Shown one piece after another: positions 1-11,240 of a stretch of DNA of 64,000 bases. The translations under genes and the position numbers were made by a program. The stretch comes from Kalaharituber pfeilii. Lineage: Eukaryota > Ascomycota > Pezizomycetes > Pezizales > Pezizaceae. Position 1 is the stretch's first letter. Every line of letters begins with the position of its first letter. Under the pieces are notes generated by a model. The model saw only the letters and a program-made list of their open reading frames with translations, was not told the origin of the DNA and did no database searches. The DNA is taken from the NCBI GenBank assembly GCA_015179045.1, contig WHUZ01000035.1:496001-560000 (forward strand). Direction: 5' to 3'.

Positions 1-10
1 GTTTTTTTTT

Positions 11-640
11 CGCGAAATAAATCTGATCGGATTTTAGGGAGAACCGTATGCAGTGTTGCATATATGATTGCATATCAGCAATTAAGCGCTTCGAGACTGG
101 GATAAACTGGTTTGTCCACCAGATTCATTTTATATGTCTAATCTAAATACCGCATCTGGAGGTGGCTACGAGAATACTTGTAGACACTATTGGTTCAGAT
201 TTTTGACAAGATCTTGCATAGCCTTACTTGTTTTGCCCCTACATTTCCGGATTTCAAAATTCTATCTTCTGGGAAATCCAGCCACTTCTCCTACAGAATT
301 TTATCTGGTTTTTTCATGTCGCAAACCGGTTAAACCAGCATTTTTATCGCAAAATTAAATCCGGTCGGATTTTTTTGAGAATTGCGTACGATGTTGCATA
401 CAACATGCATATCGCTGACTTACACGTGATTCTATGCAGTATTCAGGACTTGGCGCGCATAAATCTGGGTGGATTTTCAGAGTCAAAATTGGGTTCCATT
501 TTCAACATCTAGTCCAATTTTCATCGAGAGGGTCAGTCCAGATGAACTGGTTTTGTCCGCCGGATTTCCTTTTGTATCCAGACAGTCTAATCTGAATACC
601 GCAACATCCCGGAAGTGGTAGGCACAAGCACATACACTGC
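11..640. repeat. Diverged direct duplication at the left edge
   Basis: Two related segments lie in the same orientation. The block starting near position 11 (TCGCGAAATAAATCTGATCGG) recurs in diverged form near 347, and the block near 102 (GATAAACTGGTTTGTCCACC) recurs near 540. Spacing is about 336 bp for the first pair and about 438 bp for the second, so the right copy carries roughly 100 extra bases. No coding frame survives in both copies. Most likely it is an old duplication or decayed repeat; the family is not recognised. Confidence 0.55.
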
Positions 641-966
641 ATAGCCAAGATTCGCCGATAAGATGGAGGGTGATAATAACAAGTCCCCCGCTTTGTGTGA
701 GGCGCCACAACCCCATCAGCCACTGGGGCGGCACGATGTGGCGGAACAAGGGGTCCTCCCACGCGACTGGCTGGGGGATTTGACCAAAGACAAGATTATT
801 GCTGTGGGAACAAACAATCAAAACAAAAGCGCATGCGTCAAATTCCAAAACAACGGTCGAAAAGCGAGCTGGGAGACGAAGTTGCCTCCGCGCATCTGCT
901 ATTGTCCCGCGGCAAACAAAGAAACCATAATTACGTTGTTTCTTTGTGTCGCGTCACTCAACCCTG

Positions 967-3900
967 ATGCCTTCAATGCATAACACCTCCGACAATGGAT
1001 CTCCATCTTTCTCTCGCATCAACTTAGCGAGCATCCGCTCGCATAAGGCAGACGCCGATTTGTTCGAATCACTGCGGAATTCAACGCTGCGGGGACGAAG
1101 GGGGCGGGATGGGTACAGTGCACAAGCGGAGGGTGATGAGACCTTCGTCCTCGGGGGAACAGCGGGAAGAGATCTGAGAACGGGTGTGTATGGCACGCAT
1201 GGGACTGGATTACGATCGGAAGCCCTTGCAAGATCACCATCCCCTCCAACTCTCTTATCTGCTCGTTTATCTGGACCGTTGTTTGCATCCCGGAATAATA
1301 GACGAAGTCTGCTCCCGGGCGACGACGATTCTACAGATCAGACTCTTGATCCTCCCACCATCCAACATACAGTCGATACCCTCTCCCTAGAGCAATTCTC
1401 GGACCTGTCAGTTGTCAACCAGCTTCGGAGTGATCCCCAGCTTTCACGGCTGTCAGGAGTGACGTCCGCGGCCAAGCCCTTTCGTTCCCGACCCGCATCG
1501 ACGGCAAACAAGCAGCAGTCCTCGGTCCCCGCTGGCAAGGCAGCACCAAATTCCCCAGACTTTGAAAAGCGTCTTGTTGAGGAAGTTAACGACCAAAACG
1601 CCCAATTCCGGTTTAGTACCTTTCGTCGAGGGCCTCCCGAACCGGAAGAGGACAGCACCTTTGACGCAGAGGCACTACCGAGCTTTCATTTTTCTTCTCC
1701 CATAGCTAGCTCAACACCAAGAGCTTCTTCAAAATATTATGGGCGTTCCGGGATAAAAAGTAGGTTGTTCGACGAGTCGACAGTCGAGAGATTGGACCAG
1801 TACGAAGATGAGGATGATGTGGGAGAGGCAACAGTTCTCCCTGCGCAACCGCAGGTACAACCGCAAACAGAGGATAGACCTGGGAGTCAAGGCTCAATAG
1901 CAAGTTCACAGCAAGATATCACAATGGGAAGGTTGGAAAGACGAAGGAGGAGGGAGAGGATGCAACCAATACAGGAAGTGTTAGGTGGGCAAAGCTATAT
2001 ACAGGACAGGGATGGTGACATAGCCGCAAAGGGTATGAATCAGCCGCCTCAAGCATCAAGACCGGCAACAGAAATACGGAGGGAGTCAGAAGCTGGTGGT
2101 GATGGAAGTGATGATGAGAGGAGAACGAGAATATGGAATACACTGGATCTGAGAAGTACTAGTGTTCGACGGCCGGCAAGCAGAGGTGTATTTCAGGCAA
2201 CAGGAACTGTTGACGCTAAGGCAGGGGCAAATGGAACTGGGACAAGTAAGGTATCACAGGACGATCCAACAGAAACGCTTGACTGGTTGAAGGCTGCGAA
2301 TTATGTCACCCCTCAAGTTCGGGCGGCAAAAGCGGGCATTTTTGGTTATCGACCTCCATCAGCGGCTCCGGAGGTGGATGAAGGGGACAAAACAGTGACC
2401 ATGAAACCTATGGAGAGACGGGGATTGCTATCTCCTAAAATGGAAGCGAAGAATCCTCTATCCCCAATAAGAAGTTCTCTCTTCACCGCTTCCCTTGCCA
2501 ACATTCCTGACCCTGACGACATAACAGTTGAGTTAAATAACAACAAAAACACCCAGTCACAAAGCATGGAAAGTCCTATACCACGATGGCCACCTCCTCC
2601 CCAGGTAGATGATGAATCTACTGCTGACGTGACGAAGGAGGTGGAGATTGTTGGCACACCTGTTACTATTGTGAGACATAGCAGGAGAAACAGAGAGCCG
2701 TCGAGATCACCTGAGGATATAGCAGCCAACGAAACGGTGGTACGAGATGCCTTACGTGCCTTTTCAAGGCAAGCAAGTCCATCAAGCGACCAAGGGAATG
2801 GTGACGATTCAAAGCACAAAATCGACGAGGGCAAGGGCAAAGGCAAAGGCAAAGAGAAAGTGGAAAGTGATGTGGCCAAGGAAGACCAGATTAATAATAA
2901 GGAGAACATTAACCCGAGAGACTCAGGAATTGTTAATTCTAGTTCAGCTGTTGAAAGCCGGTATGGAGTGGCAGAGAAGTTGAGTGCAGTGGGTTCGTTA
3001 CGGCCAATGTCGCAAATTTGGAGTGGTGGGAAGGAAAAGGAAAAGGAAAAGGAAAAGGAAAAGGAACAGGAACAAGGGACGGAGCCTGAGCCTGTGCAAC
3101 CACCGCCGGCTCCGGCCACTAAGGAACAGTCAGACAGTAGGACTGAACAGTGGAGCAAGGAAGGAGAGAAGTCGAAGTCATCAGTGAGACGGTCAAATTT
3201 GGCAAATATACTTTCCCCACGGAGAGGACGTAGGGAACGTTTAGAATCGATTCTCACCCAGACTCGAGAAAAGACGATGGAGAAAGAGCAGGAGGGTAAA
3301 AAAGCAGTGCCAAGCTCTAGGACATCGAAGGTGATGGGTGGAGCATCTTCGGCTGCTACTACCTCCGGATCCGGGGATGCCCGCACCAATGACTCCAACA
3401 ACGTCAAGAAGATGGATGTCAAGCAGACAACTAAAGCATTTTCCTCTATAGCCCCATTTCAGCCTCGCCAGCCGTCCACTGATACCGGACCACCGCGAAA
3501 ACCCCGTCCGGGTACACCTGAGTCAAGAAAGATCAAGTCCCATCTGTATGATAAGACCTTGCTGGCCAGTCCTACAGATAGTGACTATGGATTCTTAGCC
3601 GATACGGATACAGATCATGGGCTAGAAGAAGTTCTCTCTAACCGAGGAAAGCAGCTAGAAGAGAGCTCTTCAACCAAAGCTGCAGAAGGCAAAGGGAAAC
3701 AGCGGGCAATAGAAGACAAGCCGAAACAAACCGAACCAAAGATATTAATTTCAGAGCAGAGCGGGAAAACTTCAGAGGAAAAGCCGACTGAGGGGAAACC
3801 AAAGCAGTCAACATACAAGCCACAGGCCACGACAAGCCAACAGCTGACCTCAGATGTTAAAGGGAAAAAAAAGGCCCTTGTACTAGACGATTCGACAATC

Positions 3901-5100
3901 GACTCCTTACAGGAACTTATAGCCAATGATGCAGACTTCGTATCCCTACTCGCCTCTGCTGGAAGCAGTAGCGCCACGGTTTCTTTCGAGGATAGCGAGT
4001 ACCAGATTTCCCAGGTACCACCACCTCGAAGAACCACCCGTGAAGACGGCGACTCAGAAATTGAAGCTAACCCACGCTTCATTGTCAAGCTAAAGGAAGC
4101 TGAGATGGCGTTGCTAGGGAAAATGAACAACAAGTTACAGACACTACAGCTAGAGCTCCGGGCGACGAAACGGGGAATTGAGCTTTTGGAAAAGAAACTT
4201 GAAAACCAGAACGAAGGGGCGGACTTTGACCCTGAATCAACACAGGCCTGGGATCAGACGGTGACCGAATGGACAGAAGAGGAAAAAGCGGATCTGAAGA
4301 AAGCCCTCGAGGATTCGAAAGCGATAATGGCGCGAAGGATCACGGAAGAGAAGGCGCGGCAAAACAGGGATAGAAATAGACAGCGGCATTGGTTCCGAAA
4401 CAAATGTTATGCCTGTTTGTTTTTTGGTGGCGTTGCGTTTTTAACTTTTATGCTTTTGGAAGTGCTTTTGTTGTTAGTCTCTGTCCGAGTGCCATGTAGG
4501 ACCAATACCGAGTTCACTGACGGGGTATGCAGCCTTAGATACTCCGCTTCGCCAAACCCTCCTTTCCCAGTGGATGGGCTTGAGTATCTTCCGCTTGCAA
4601 GTCCGACTCTGGGGTTGATGTGGAGTGCAATCATGGGGCTGTTCTATTGGGGGCCTATTTGGGTATATGAGAACAGCATTGTAGCACTGAAGTCCTGCGC
4701 ACGTACCGTGATTCCTGTCGGGAAGGGGATTGGGAAAGGGATTTGGATAGTTTTATCGACATTAATGTGGTTGCTCTGGAAGATGGTGTCATGGGATACG
4801 AAATGGTGGAGTGGGTCTGCATTGAACAATACGTCTTCAGTTACAGTGACATCGTCTGGAGCTCCAACGCTCCTCAACTCAAAACCTGCTGCCACCGCCG
4901 AAGGAACAATTAATGGCGGAGACTCTATGGGAGACGACGAAGTAATTGTTATCAACGCTGGGCAGCAGGTATCTGAACCGCCTTCACCACCACCTCAACA
5001 AGCGGCAGACGAATGGTGGAAGGAATATGAAGGTTCCCTTGGGGACGATGAAGAGCTTCCAGTCGCGGGAATGGATCAAGACGAGCAGGTTAGCTGGTAG
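967..5100 (+). CDS. Large low-complexity protein with coiled coil and C-terminal membrane segments
   Basis: Single-exon gene of 1,377 codons. The open frame extends upstream to a GTG at 946, but the first ATG is at 967 (MPSMHNTSDNG), which I take as the start. About 1,000 N-terminal residues are disordered, rich in Ser, Pro, Lys and Glu, with a KGKGKGKGKEK tract and a (KE)n tract around codons 690-705. A coiled coil follows (RFIVKLKEAEMALLGKMNNK and on, roughly residues 1040-1080). Then come hydrophobic segments: CLFFGGVAFLTFMLLEVLLLL, a second around GLMWSAIMGLFYWGPIWVYE, and a weaker third (IWIVLSTLMWLLWKM), before an acidic tail. The layout (long disordered head, coiled coil, membrane anchor near the C-terminus) resembles nuclear-envelope or spindle-pole-associated fungal proteins, but I recognise no domain and assign no function. 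It is convergent with the CCDC174-like gene downstream. Confidence 0.85.
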   Translation: MPSMHNTSDNGSPSFSRINLASIRSHKADADLFESLRNSTLRGRRGRDGYSAQAEGDETFVLGGTAGRDLRTGVYGTHGTGLRSEALARSPSPPTLLSARLSGPLFASRNNRRSLLPGDDDSTDQTLDPPTIQHTVDTLSLEQFSDLSVVNQLRSDPQLSRLSGVTSAAKPFRSRPASTANKQQSSVPAGKAAPNSPDFEKRLVEEVNDQNAQFRFSTFRRGPPEPEEDSTFDAEALPSFHFSSPIASSTPRASSKYYGRSGIKSRLFDESTVERLDQYEDEDDVGEATVLPAQPQVQPQTEDRPGSQGSIASSQQDITMGRLERRRRRERMQPIQEVLGGQSYIQDRDGDIAAKGMNQPPQASRPATEIRRESEAGGDGSDDERRTRIWNTLDLRSTSVRRPASRGVFQATGTVDAKAGANGTGTSKVSQDDPTETLDWLKAANYVTPQVRAAKAGIFGYRPPSAAPEVDEGDKTVTMKPMERRGLLSPKMEAKNPLSPIRSSLFTASLANIPDPDDITVELNNNKNTQSQSMESPIPRWPPPPQVDDESTADVTKEVEIVGTPVTIVRHSRRNREPSRSPEDIAANETVVRDALRAFSRQASPSSDQGNGDDSKHKIDEGKGKGKGKEKVESDVAKEDQINNKENINPRDSGIVNSSSAVESRYGVAEKLSAVGSLRPMSQIWSGGKEKEKEKEKEKEQEQGTEPEPVQPPPAPATKEQSDSRTEQWSKEGEKSKSSVRRSNLANILSPRRGRRERLESILTQTREKTMEKEQEGKKAVPSSRTSKVMGGASSAATTSGSGDARTNDSNNVKKMDVKQTTKAFSSIAPFQPRQPSTDTGPPRKPRPGTPESRKIKSHLYDKTLLASPTDSDYGFLADTDTDHGLEEVLSNRGKQLEESSSTKAAEGKGKQRAIEDKPKQTEPKILISEQSGKTSEEKPTEGKPKQSTYKPQATTSQQLTSDVKGKKKALVLDDSTIDSLQELIANDADFVSLLASAGSSSATVSFEDSEYQISQVPPPRRTTREDGDSEIEANPRFIVKLKEAEMALLGKMNNKLQTLQLELRATKRGIELLEKKLENQNEGADFDPESTQAWDQTVTEWTEEEKADLKKALEDSKAIMARRITEEKARQNRDRNRQRHWFRNKCYACLFFGGVAFLTFMLLEVLLLLVSVRVPCRTNTEFTDGVCSLRYSASPNPPFPVDGLEYLPLASPTLGLMWSAIMGLFYWGPIWVYENSIVALKSCARTVIPVGKGIGKGIWIVLSTLMWLLWKMVSWDTKWWSGSALNNTSSVTVTSSGAPTLLNSKPAATAEGTINGGDSMGDDEVIVINAGQQVSEPPSPPPQQAADEWWKEYEGSLGDDEELPVAGMDQDEQVSW

Positions 5101-6068
5101 ATGATGGAATCTGTATAGGGAAGAGCAGGAAAAGAACATTGGTTATATTTTTCGCCTTTGTTATTTTGCTACGTCATGAGGGTTGTCTAATCTTGTCATT
5201 CATAGATACCAGTCATCGGTTGTTATTTCTCTGTTCTTCTTGGGGTGTACTTTTTGTTTGCAGCATTTTTTTTTTTTGCTTTTGTTAGGAGTTTGCTTTC
5301 TTTTCTTCTTGCTCTGTTTTACTATCTCTCATAGTGCATTTGGGATAAAATCGTCCTGTTTTACTTTTTTCCCGCTGCTTTTGGGGTTTTCTTGTTTATA
5401 CTCAAGCGTTTTATTAGGGCGTTTGTCTCTCTGGATTACATCTGGGCGCTTGTTTTTCATGTTTCATGTAACTGTTTTTCTTCCTTTGTTTTTGTCAAAT
5501 TGTATACTGGCGTGGTAAAGCACAAAATGGGAGCTCTGTATACCGATTTGTTGCACATATGGTCTTTTTTTTTTTTTTTTTTTTTGTTGGCGGGTATTTG
5601 GTAGCGGATGGACAGGAGATGGGGTCAGGTATGTTGTTGGGATGGATGAGGTGGATTGTGCAAGGAAGGACTGGACGGGCGTTGGAATAGTATCTTGAAT
5701 GAGAATTGGAATAAAGAGAAATGGGAATTTCGGAAAATGGACTGGACGCCTTGTTTTTGAACATTGGTGCGTGGTAAGTTTTGATGCTTTGTTGCTTAAA
5801 ATAGTTTGCAACTGGTAATGTATAAATGTAAATATATAGTATAGACCTGAATTCACCCTTCCGAAAAACTAGTTCGTATCATCATGCAGATTCAAGGAAA
5901 GAAAAAAAAAACCGAGTGTGGTTGAATACGTGTAAGCTCCCTGAACGCCAGTTCCCTAGAACATCAGATAAACCTTAAAATCAGCCGATGAACATAGCAA
6001 TTACTTGCTCTCTTTCTGCTTCTCATTTTCCAGCTTCTCTATCTCGCTCCCACCTGATATCTCCCCCA
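5101..6068. other. Convergent intergenic region
   Basis: About 970 bp between the stop codons of two convergent genes. It is T-rich after 5,260, with a run of about 19 T near 5,564-5,585, as expected for 3' untranslated regions. I see no further gene. Confidence 0.6.
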
Positions 6069-7109
6069 TCAATCCTTCCAACCATCTCCCCCGACCTGCT
6101 CCCTTCTCTTCCTCCTCACTTCCTCCTTCCTCCTCTCAATCTCCTCTCTCTTCCTTTTCCTTTGCTCCTCCTTCTTCTTCCTCTCCTCCTCCGTCGCCTT
6201 CCTCAAGTTCTCCAGGTCTTCCATCTGCTTCTTCCGCATTTCATTATCTGCCGAGAAGGCAAAGAATCCCACACCCTTCGTTCGAATCTCCCCTGAAGCA
6301 TCGTAGTGTTTTTGACTAGCTTCATCTGAGGCGCCTAGTGGGGCGAAGACCTCGTCTGGGCGGGAAATGTTTTCGGGGAGGGAGGAGTACTGCGCAGTGG
6401 AGAACGCGTGGGTCTGGATGAAAGGGCCGTATATAATATTTTCTTCCTCTGCGGTTTCAAGAGGCGGGGTGGGGGGGTTCTGGCGATACTTTTCAGCAAC
6501 GGATTTAGGGCCCGTGCGGGTGCGGCCAAATTCGTCTGTGTATTCAACCATTTCTTCGTCTTCTGCAGGGGCGATTTCGGCTTCGTCTTCGGGGGAGCTG
6601 GAAGGAGGGGAGCCCCTGCCTTCTTCCGCCCACTTGCGGTCGAAGTCTACAAGGCTACCGTGCTCTCCATCGTCATCGCCGTTTCTGCCATGAGTACGCC
6701 GCTGTTTGAGCTGGGCGGGAATAGGGTCGCCTTTGCGAAGAGCATTATATAACTTGACTTTCTCTTCTAACTTGCGCCGCGAGCGTGCGAATTCTGCGTC
6801 GGTGAGACCACTGTGACCGGAGGTCGATTCTCGGAGTCGTATAGCGGTGTCATCGTCATCTTTGAGATCACGGGCAGCGCGTGATGCAACGCCCTTGTTG
6901 CTGGAGCTGAAGAGGGACTTGGTTTTGGTGCCGCGGGGGCGGCCCGCTGCAGTGGCAATGGGTCCGCCGGAGGTAGATTTGGAGAGGCGCTCTTTGGCAA
7001 GGGTAAGTTCGGTGGAGAGGGAGTGGATGGAGGACTGGGAGATTTCGATGGGCTTGTTTTTGGGACGGGCGTGGCCGTAGAGGTGGGGCGCAGCGCGGGG
7101 ATTGGACAT
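6069..7109 (-). CDS. CCDC174-family nuclear coiled-coil protein
   Basis: Single exon, 346 residues, ATG at 7109. The diagnostic segment is EMVEYTDEFGRTRTG at about residues 186-200, which matches the conserved region of the CCDC174 family (DUF4078). Upstream are a disordered basic region and a predicted coiled coil (FARSRRKLEEKVKLYNAL). The C-terminus is a highly charged helix (EDLENLRKATEEERKKKEEQ and on) typical of the family. Animal CCDC174 is a nuclear protein linked to RNA processing and the exon junction complex; the fungal role is not established, so function is by family only. The GC-rich 5' flank contains one ACGCGT at 7263-7268. Confidence 0.8.
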   Translation of the reverse strand: MSNPRAAPHLYGHARPKNKPIEISQSSIHSLSTELTLAKERLSKSTSGGPIATAAGRPRGTKTKSLFSSSNKGVASRAARDLKDDDDTAIRLRESTSGHSGLTDAEFARSRRKLEEKVKLYNALRKGDPIPAQLKQRRTHGRNGDDDGEHGSLVDFDRKWAEEGRGSPPSSSPEDEAEIAPAEDEEMVEYTDEFGRTRTGPKSVAEKYRQNPPTPPLETAEEENIIYGPFIQTHAFSTAQYSSLPENISRPDEVFAPLGASDEASQKHYDASGEIRTKGVGFFAFSADNEMRKKQMEDLENLRKATEEERKKKEEQRKRKREEIERRKEEVRRKRREQVGGDGWKD

Positions 7110-8564
7110 GCTTGGATGGGCTTATGGAGGATTGGGGCGATGGGTGTCGTGATGTGGTCTGCTTAGGTCCCTCTGGCCGGGCCGATGAGTAAGCATTCGA
7201 TCACGTGATACACGGCCATCGGCCACGCCAGGGCCGATACAACGGCCCGGATGCACACGCATACGCGTGGCAAGCAAAGCGCATGCGGCTGTGGCAGGAG
7301 TCCCGTGACTGCTGCAGTTGGATGCGCCAAATGTGGTAGCCCGAAGTACCAGTCTGGTTGCGTTGTTCCTTCTTAATATAAAACTATATAGCTTTATCTT
7401 TCACTTTTGAAGGTTGCCCGAGATGCACAACGAAAAAGATCAAGGCCGAGCTTTTTCACAATATATATGTACCGATGTAGGTAGCAATATCTACTTTGAA
7501 TATATATCTAGTGCTTCTTTACCGGAGTATCTACTATTGCACGTGTTCTCGAGTCACCACGATCTACACATGAACGCAGACTCTACTATCGTTGCTAATG
7601 AGGCGCCCGCGGCCGGGCCCATAGTCTGCCTGAGGTGGACATGCTAATCCGCTCAGCATGAGTCAACCCTTTTGTCCACCACAGAGCCTCAACTCTCAAG
7701 AAAATCTGTCTACAGCAAGCTGAAGCCACATACCAACGTGAACAGGTACAGTACTTGATCGGCTGACACTATCATCTATCACTTCATCAAGACAGTATGT
7801 TGCTTTAGTGTGTTTCAAGAATCCTGAGGGTAATTCAAGAGCTTTCATCTTAAACTCGTCTCACCAATACTACCGCATATACCACTTCATGGCCCGGCAG
7901 AGGTCGTTGGACCTGAGCATGTTACACATCTATCGCAGGTTGTCATGTCTCATCGACCAGTGGAGGAGTTCGGAATTCGGTGGGTCGGCATCACCTTGAG
8001 CTCCTATGGCAAAATATTGATTTCCTGCTTTCTTCTCCTAGAAGACTAATCCTTCGGTAATAGGGGAGCAGTGCAACGGCCCATTAGGCACGACAACTAG
8101 GACTATTCGACATCTATTTGCAGATATCAGGGAGGAGAAGCCAAACATCTCAAGGAATTGTGATGGTTTCTCTGCCTGCAGCGCCTCACGAAAATTACTC
8201 AGAGATTTCATGCTACAGTACATCCTATTTCTTTCGATACCTTCTATTCTGTTTTTAAATCAAACTCCATCAGTTCTGAACAGCTGAGGGAGGGTTCTCA
8301 GAAGTTGAACAGGTGACTGTGAATCTCACGAGGAAGAGAATGGTGCATTTGATGGAACGGGGATTAACCGAAATTGGATCAATGAAACTGATTATCCACT
8401 CCGACTAGACAAACTCAAGCATACCAGTCTAGAGACCGAGTCTTGTGTTCATTATCACACCTTTATCTGTTCTCTTATCGACCGTTTTTGAAGACCCTTG
8501 CAGTTGTAACACTTGTAGCACCTTTCAGGAATCCGCGAAAGGACTAGGGCAGCCACGGCAGAGT

Positions 8565-8650
8565 TATGTTTTTTTTTATTTTTTATTTTTTTTATAAATA
8601 TCATCAGTCGCATACCGCCCTTGGGGCTACGGCGACAGTTCGAAAGCTGA
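8565..8650 (-). mobile_element. LINE 3'-end fragment with poly-A tail
   Basis: Read on the minus strand, this is a GC-rich motif (CGCCGTAGCCCCAAGGGCGG) followed by an A-rich tail that appears as a T-rich run at 8569-8595 on the plus strand. The same motif plus tail occurs at 8651-8712, 25262-25337 and 47361-47420. Repeated 3' motifs ending in poly-A are typical of non-LTR retrotransposon 3' ends. This copy is only about 85 bp and abuts the next copy head to tail. Confidence 0.7.
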
Positions 8651-9211
8651 TTTTTTTTTTTTTTTTTTATTTCATTACTCGCGTGCCGCCCTATGGGCTA
8701 TGGCGAGGTTTAGTTACATGAAAAGGAAAAGAAAAAGTAAGTTACAGTAGGGCCCGCGGTATGTAATGATGATGCGGGTAACAGGCCAAAACAAGACGAG
8801 TCCTATCTCCTGCTCCTATCCGACTCGTACTTGGATACCCTCAGCCATTTCCCTCCCAATCGCACTTTCTGTATTTCGCTTTCTTCCTCCAAGTATACAA
8901 CAGCTGAGCTAGTCACTTTCCCCTCCTCTATCAGTATCTGCTTGTGTCTCAGCCATCTAATCCCCACCGTCTTTCCTAGTTCTCGGTTAGTTTCCTCCAA
9001 CCATCTTTGGACTTTCCCCAGGTCCTTCCTTAGGGCTATTCCATGAACGACGATGCCTGGTTTCTTGGTGGTGGCAACGGTGATGGTTGGGGGAGCGTGT
9101 CTTGCGTTGGGGCTAGATGTGGTTCTTGGGGTATGTTTTGGGGGTTCGGGGGCTTGGGTTTTGGTGCTGGCAGCAGAGATATTATCCCTGGGTGGTGCTG
9201 AAAGCTGATGC
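8651..9211 (-). mobile_element. Truncated LINE: ORF1 (gag-like) C-terminal part plus 3' end
   Basis: On the minus strand an open frame of about 136 codons runs from near 9211 (after an in-frame stop) to a stop at 8803. It begins with a Pro/Thr-rich linker, then reads KKPGIVVHGIALRKDLGKVQ, RWLEETNRELGKTVGIRWL and KVTSSAVVYLEEESEIQKV, ending SDRSRR. This VVHG...RWL...SS.VVYL pattern is what I know from gag-like ORF1 proteins of fungal non-LTR elements. There is no ATG at the left limit, so the element is truncated. The 3' tail follows at 8712-8651, ending in a poly-A run. No ORF2 is present between ORF1 and the tail, so the copy is deleted or non-autonomous. Confidence 0.7.
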
Positions 9212-11165
9212 TATAATGTTACTGGGCATTTTGGATAGCGATATGATGTTTCTTTCTTCCATCGTACAAACAGCCCCATATTTTGAAGGCATCTAGCCCA
9301 TCTAGCGACCAAGGAGTGGCTCAGAACAAGGCTAGTATAATTCACAGTGAAGCTTATACCAAGAAGTACGTTTATACATTCTTATTTCTGTTGAATCATT
9401 GCAGACAGGCTTTGACTGTAGTAGGCGGTGAGAAATATGCTTGAAACGAAGGGGTGCTCTCATCAATGGGCCTTGCTTAGAAACAGCCTTTTCGGTGCCT
9501 CACTAAATGTTTACAGCTATCATTCCAGTAGATTCAGACGATCTCAAATATCATTCAATCATGCAGCGTAGGAATGTCAGCTCACTTCACTGTGTTAAGT
9601 GCCCCACCGACTAGAGATCCCTAGAAGTAAGCCCGTTTAAATCATTTTTACTATGGCATGTCTCGGGCCAAAAGCTAGGATGTTGCAGCCACCGGAAGGA
9701 AGATTCAAAATATTGCATGTTGCATCAACTACCAATACTAAGGGATGGGATATGTTAACAGCCGAGAGGTGGGATGGTTGAGATATCGACTTCACTTGGA
9801 AACAGCGTCCCGAAGAAATGTTGGCAAGTTTACATGTAAATATGAATCTCTTGATAGCAAGATTCGGCCAAACAGGCGTGAACAGTTCAAAGAGTTGCTA
9901 TTTGAAATACAGGTATGTTTGGTTCATTGCTATCTTTGACCACGAAGTTTTAATTTCATATATAGCGTGGTGATAACGTCATCGGGATTTCGAAAGCATG
10001 CTGCTACTCATGTCATCTGTATCTCCAAGCCGGGGGGGGGGCACACTTTGCAGAGGGACAAGCAGGAAAGTGGTTCCATGGGTCATACCACAGTGGGAAA
10101 ATATATATGCACTGTACAGCTTTGTTTTGCAGGAGTTGAGTAAGAAGGGTGCGGGAGAGCACTTAGAGGTCTAGGTTTGGTAGTCCAAGATCAACAGGGT
10201 TCACAGGATTGACTTTAGTGGCTGGGGGCTTTCTTGTTGGAAAATTTCGTGGGTTAGTACTGCGTGACTCGAGCCACAAGGGTCTCGACTCGCATGGCGA
10301 GTTGATTTATAGGCTATTGCGCTACTAGAAACAGTTGATTATTATATCGATAAGAACTTGTTATAAGTTATCTACGATTGCACCTACCTTAACAGCATGC
10401 CGATCTAGCCGAACTTATATAGATGGTGGCTGAGGGATGATTGAACAAAGTATATCTCCTATCTCTGTCTGGTGCTACTTAGCTATAGATGTTCATGTAG
10501 ATAAGCGCAGCAATATGTAAGATATAAATACTTCGCTGACTGGATTTGTCAAATGAATTGCAATGCGGAATACTGGAATATGTGGCTGCGGAATGTACGA
10601 GCACTTGGTCTCATCGATGTGCCAAACTAATCAAGGAAGTAATGTAATGCAGTTATCCACCTGCACAGCTGGGCGAGTATATGTAATGAGTTTATGTCAC
10701 ATATATACACTCCTTCTGTCACCTATCGACTTCAATGTTCCAATCTATTCTTTTCCACTATTCAATTATACTGAAGGGTAATGTATATGTATATAAGTTC
10801 TATGTATGTATGTCAAGTTGCTCAACGGCCGTGGCACGCTATGCTGTGTCAGTACTTCTCGATGGACTACCTAGAGCGCTGTGGAAGGTGTTTCGGGTAC
10901 ATGACATCTGGCTCGTCCCTAGGATGCGGGGGGTTAGGAGGCCGACGATAATTGAGTAACACCGGACGGAGGATCAAGTTTCCTGGGTTCGCGATCAAAG
11001 CAATTGGCATGTCCGGTTTTTGGCCTGTCGTCGCGAAACTGGGCTTATGGGTTATCTGCAATATGGATTTGCAACTGCCGAACAGGCTGGAGGTTCAAAA
11101 CGCAGTATCTTTGCAGATATGTATTTATTAAGCGCTTACCTAAGTAAATAGGTAATATAGATCTT

Positions 11166-11240
11166 TTTTTTTTTTTTTCCCCCTACCAGCCTGTGTGGCA
11201 GGGAAGGAAATATAGGATAGTGGGGGCATAGGACCGGATT
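11166..11240 (-). repeat. Poly-T-linked dispersed repeat, copy 1
   Basis: A T run at 11166-11179 is followed by CCCCCTACCAGCCTGTGTGG and CAGGGAA. A related copy lies at 23157-23230. Read on the minus strand, each ends in poly-A, like a retroelement 3' end, but the conserved motif differs from that of the LINE family at 8.6 kb. Confidence 0.45.

Noticed and set aside
2346..3422. Long antisense frame of 358 codons inside the first large gene
   Set aside because: It mirrors the low-complexity Lys/Glu/Ser coding of the plus strand and has a Ser/Phe-rich composition with no motif.
8038..8223. Minus-strand frame of 61 codons with protein-like composition
   Set aside because: It does not extend through introns, has no recognisable motif, and lies beside frames full of stops; at best a pseudogene remnant.
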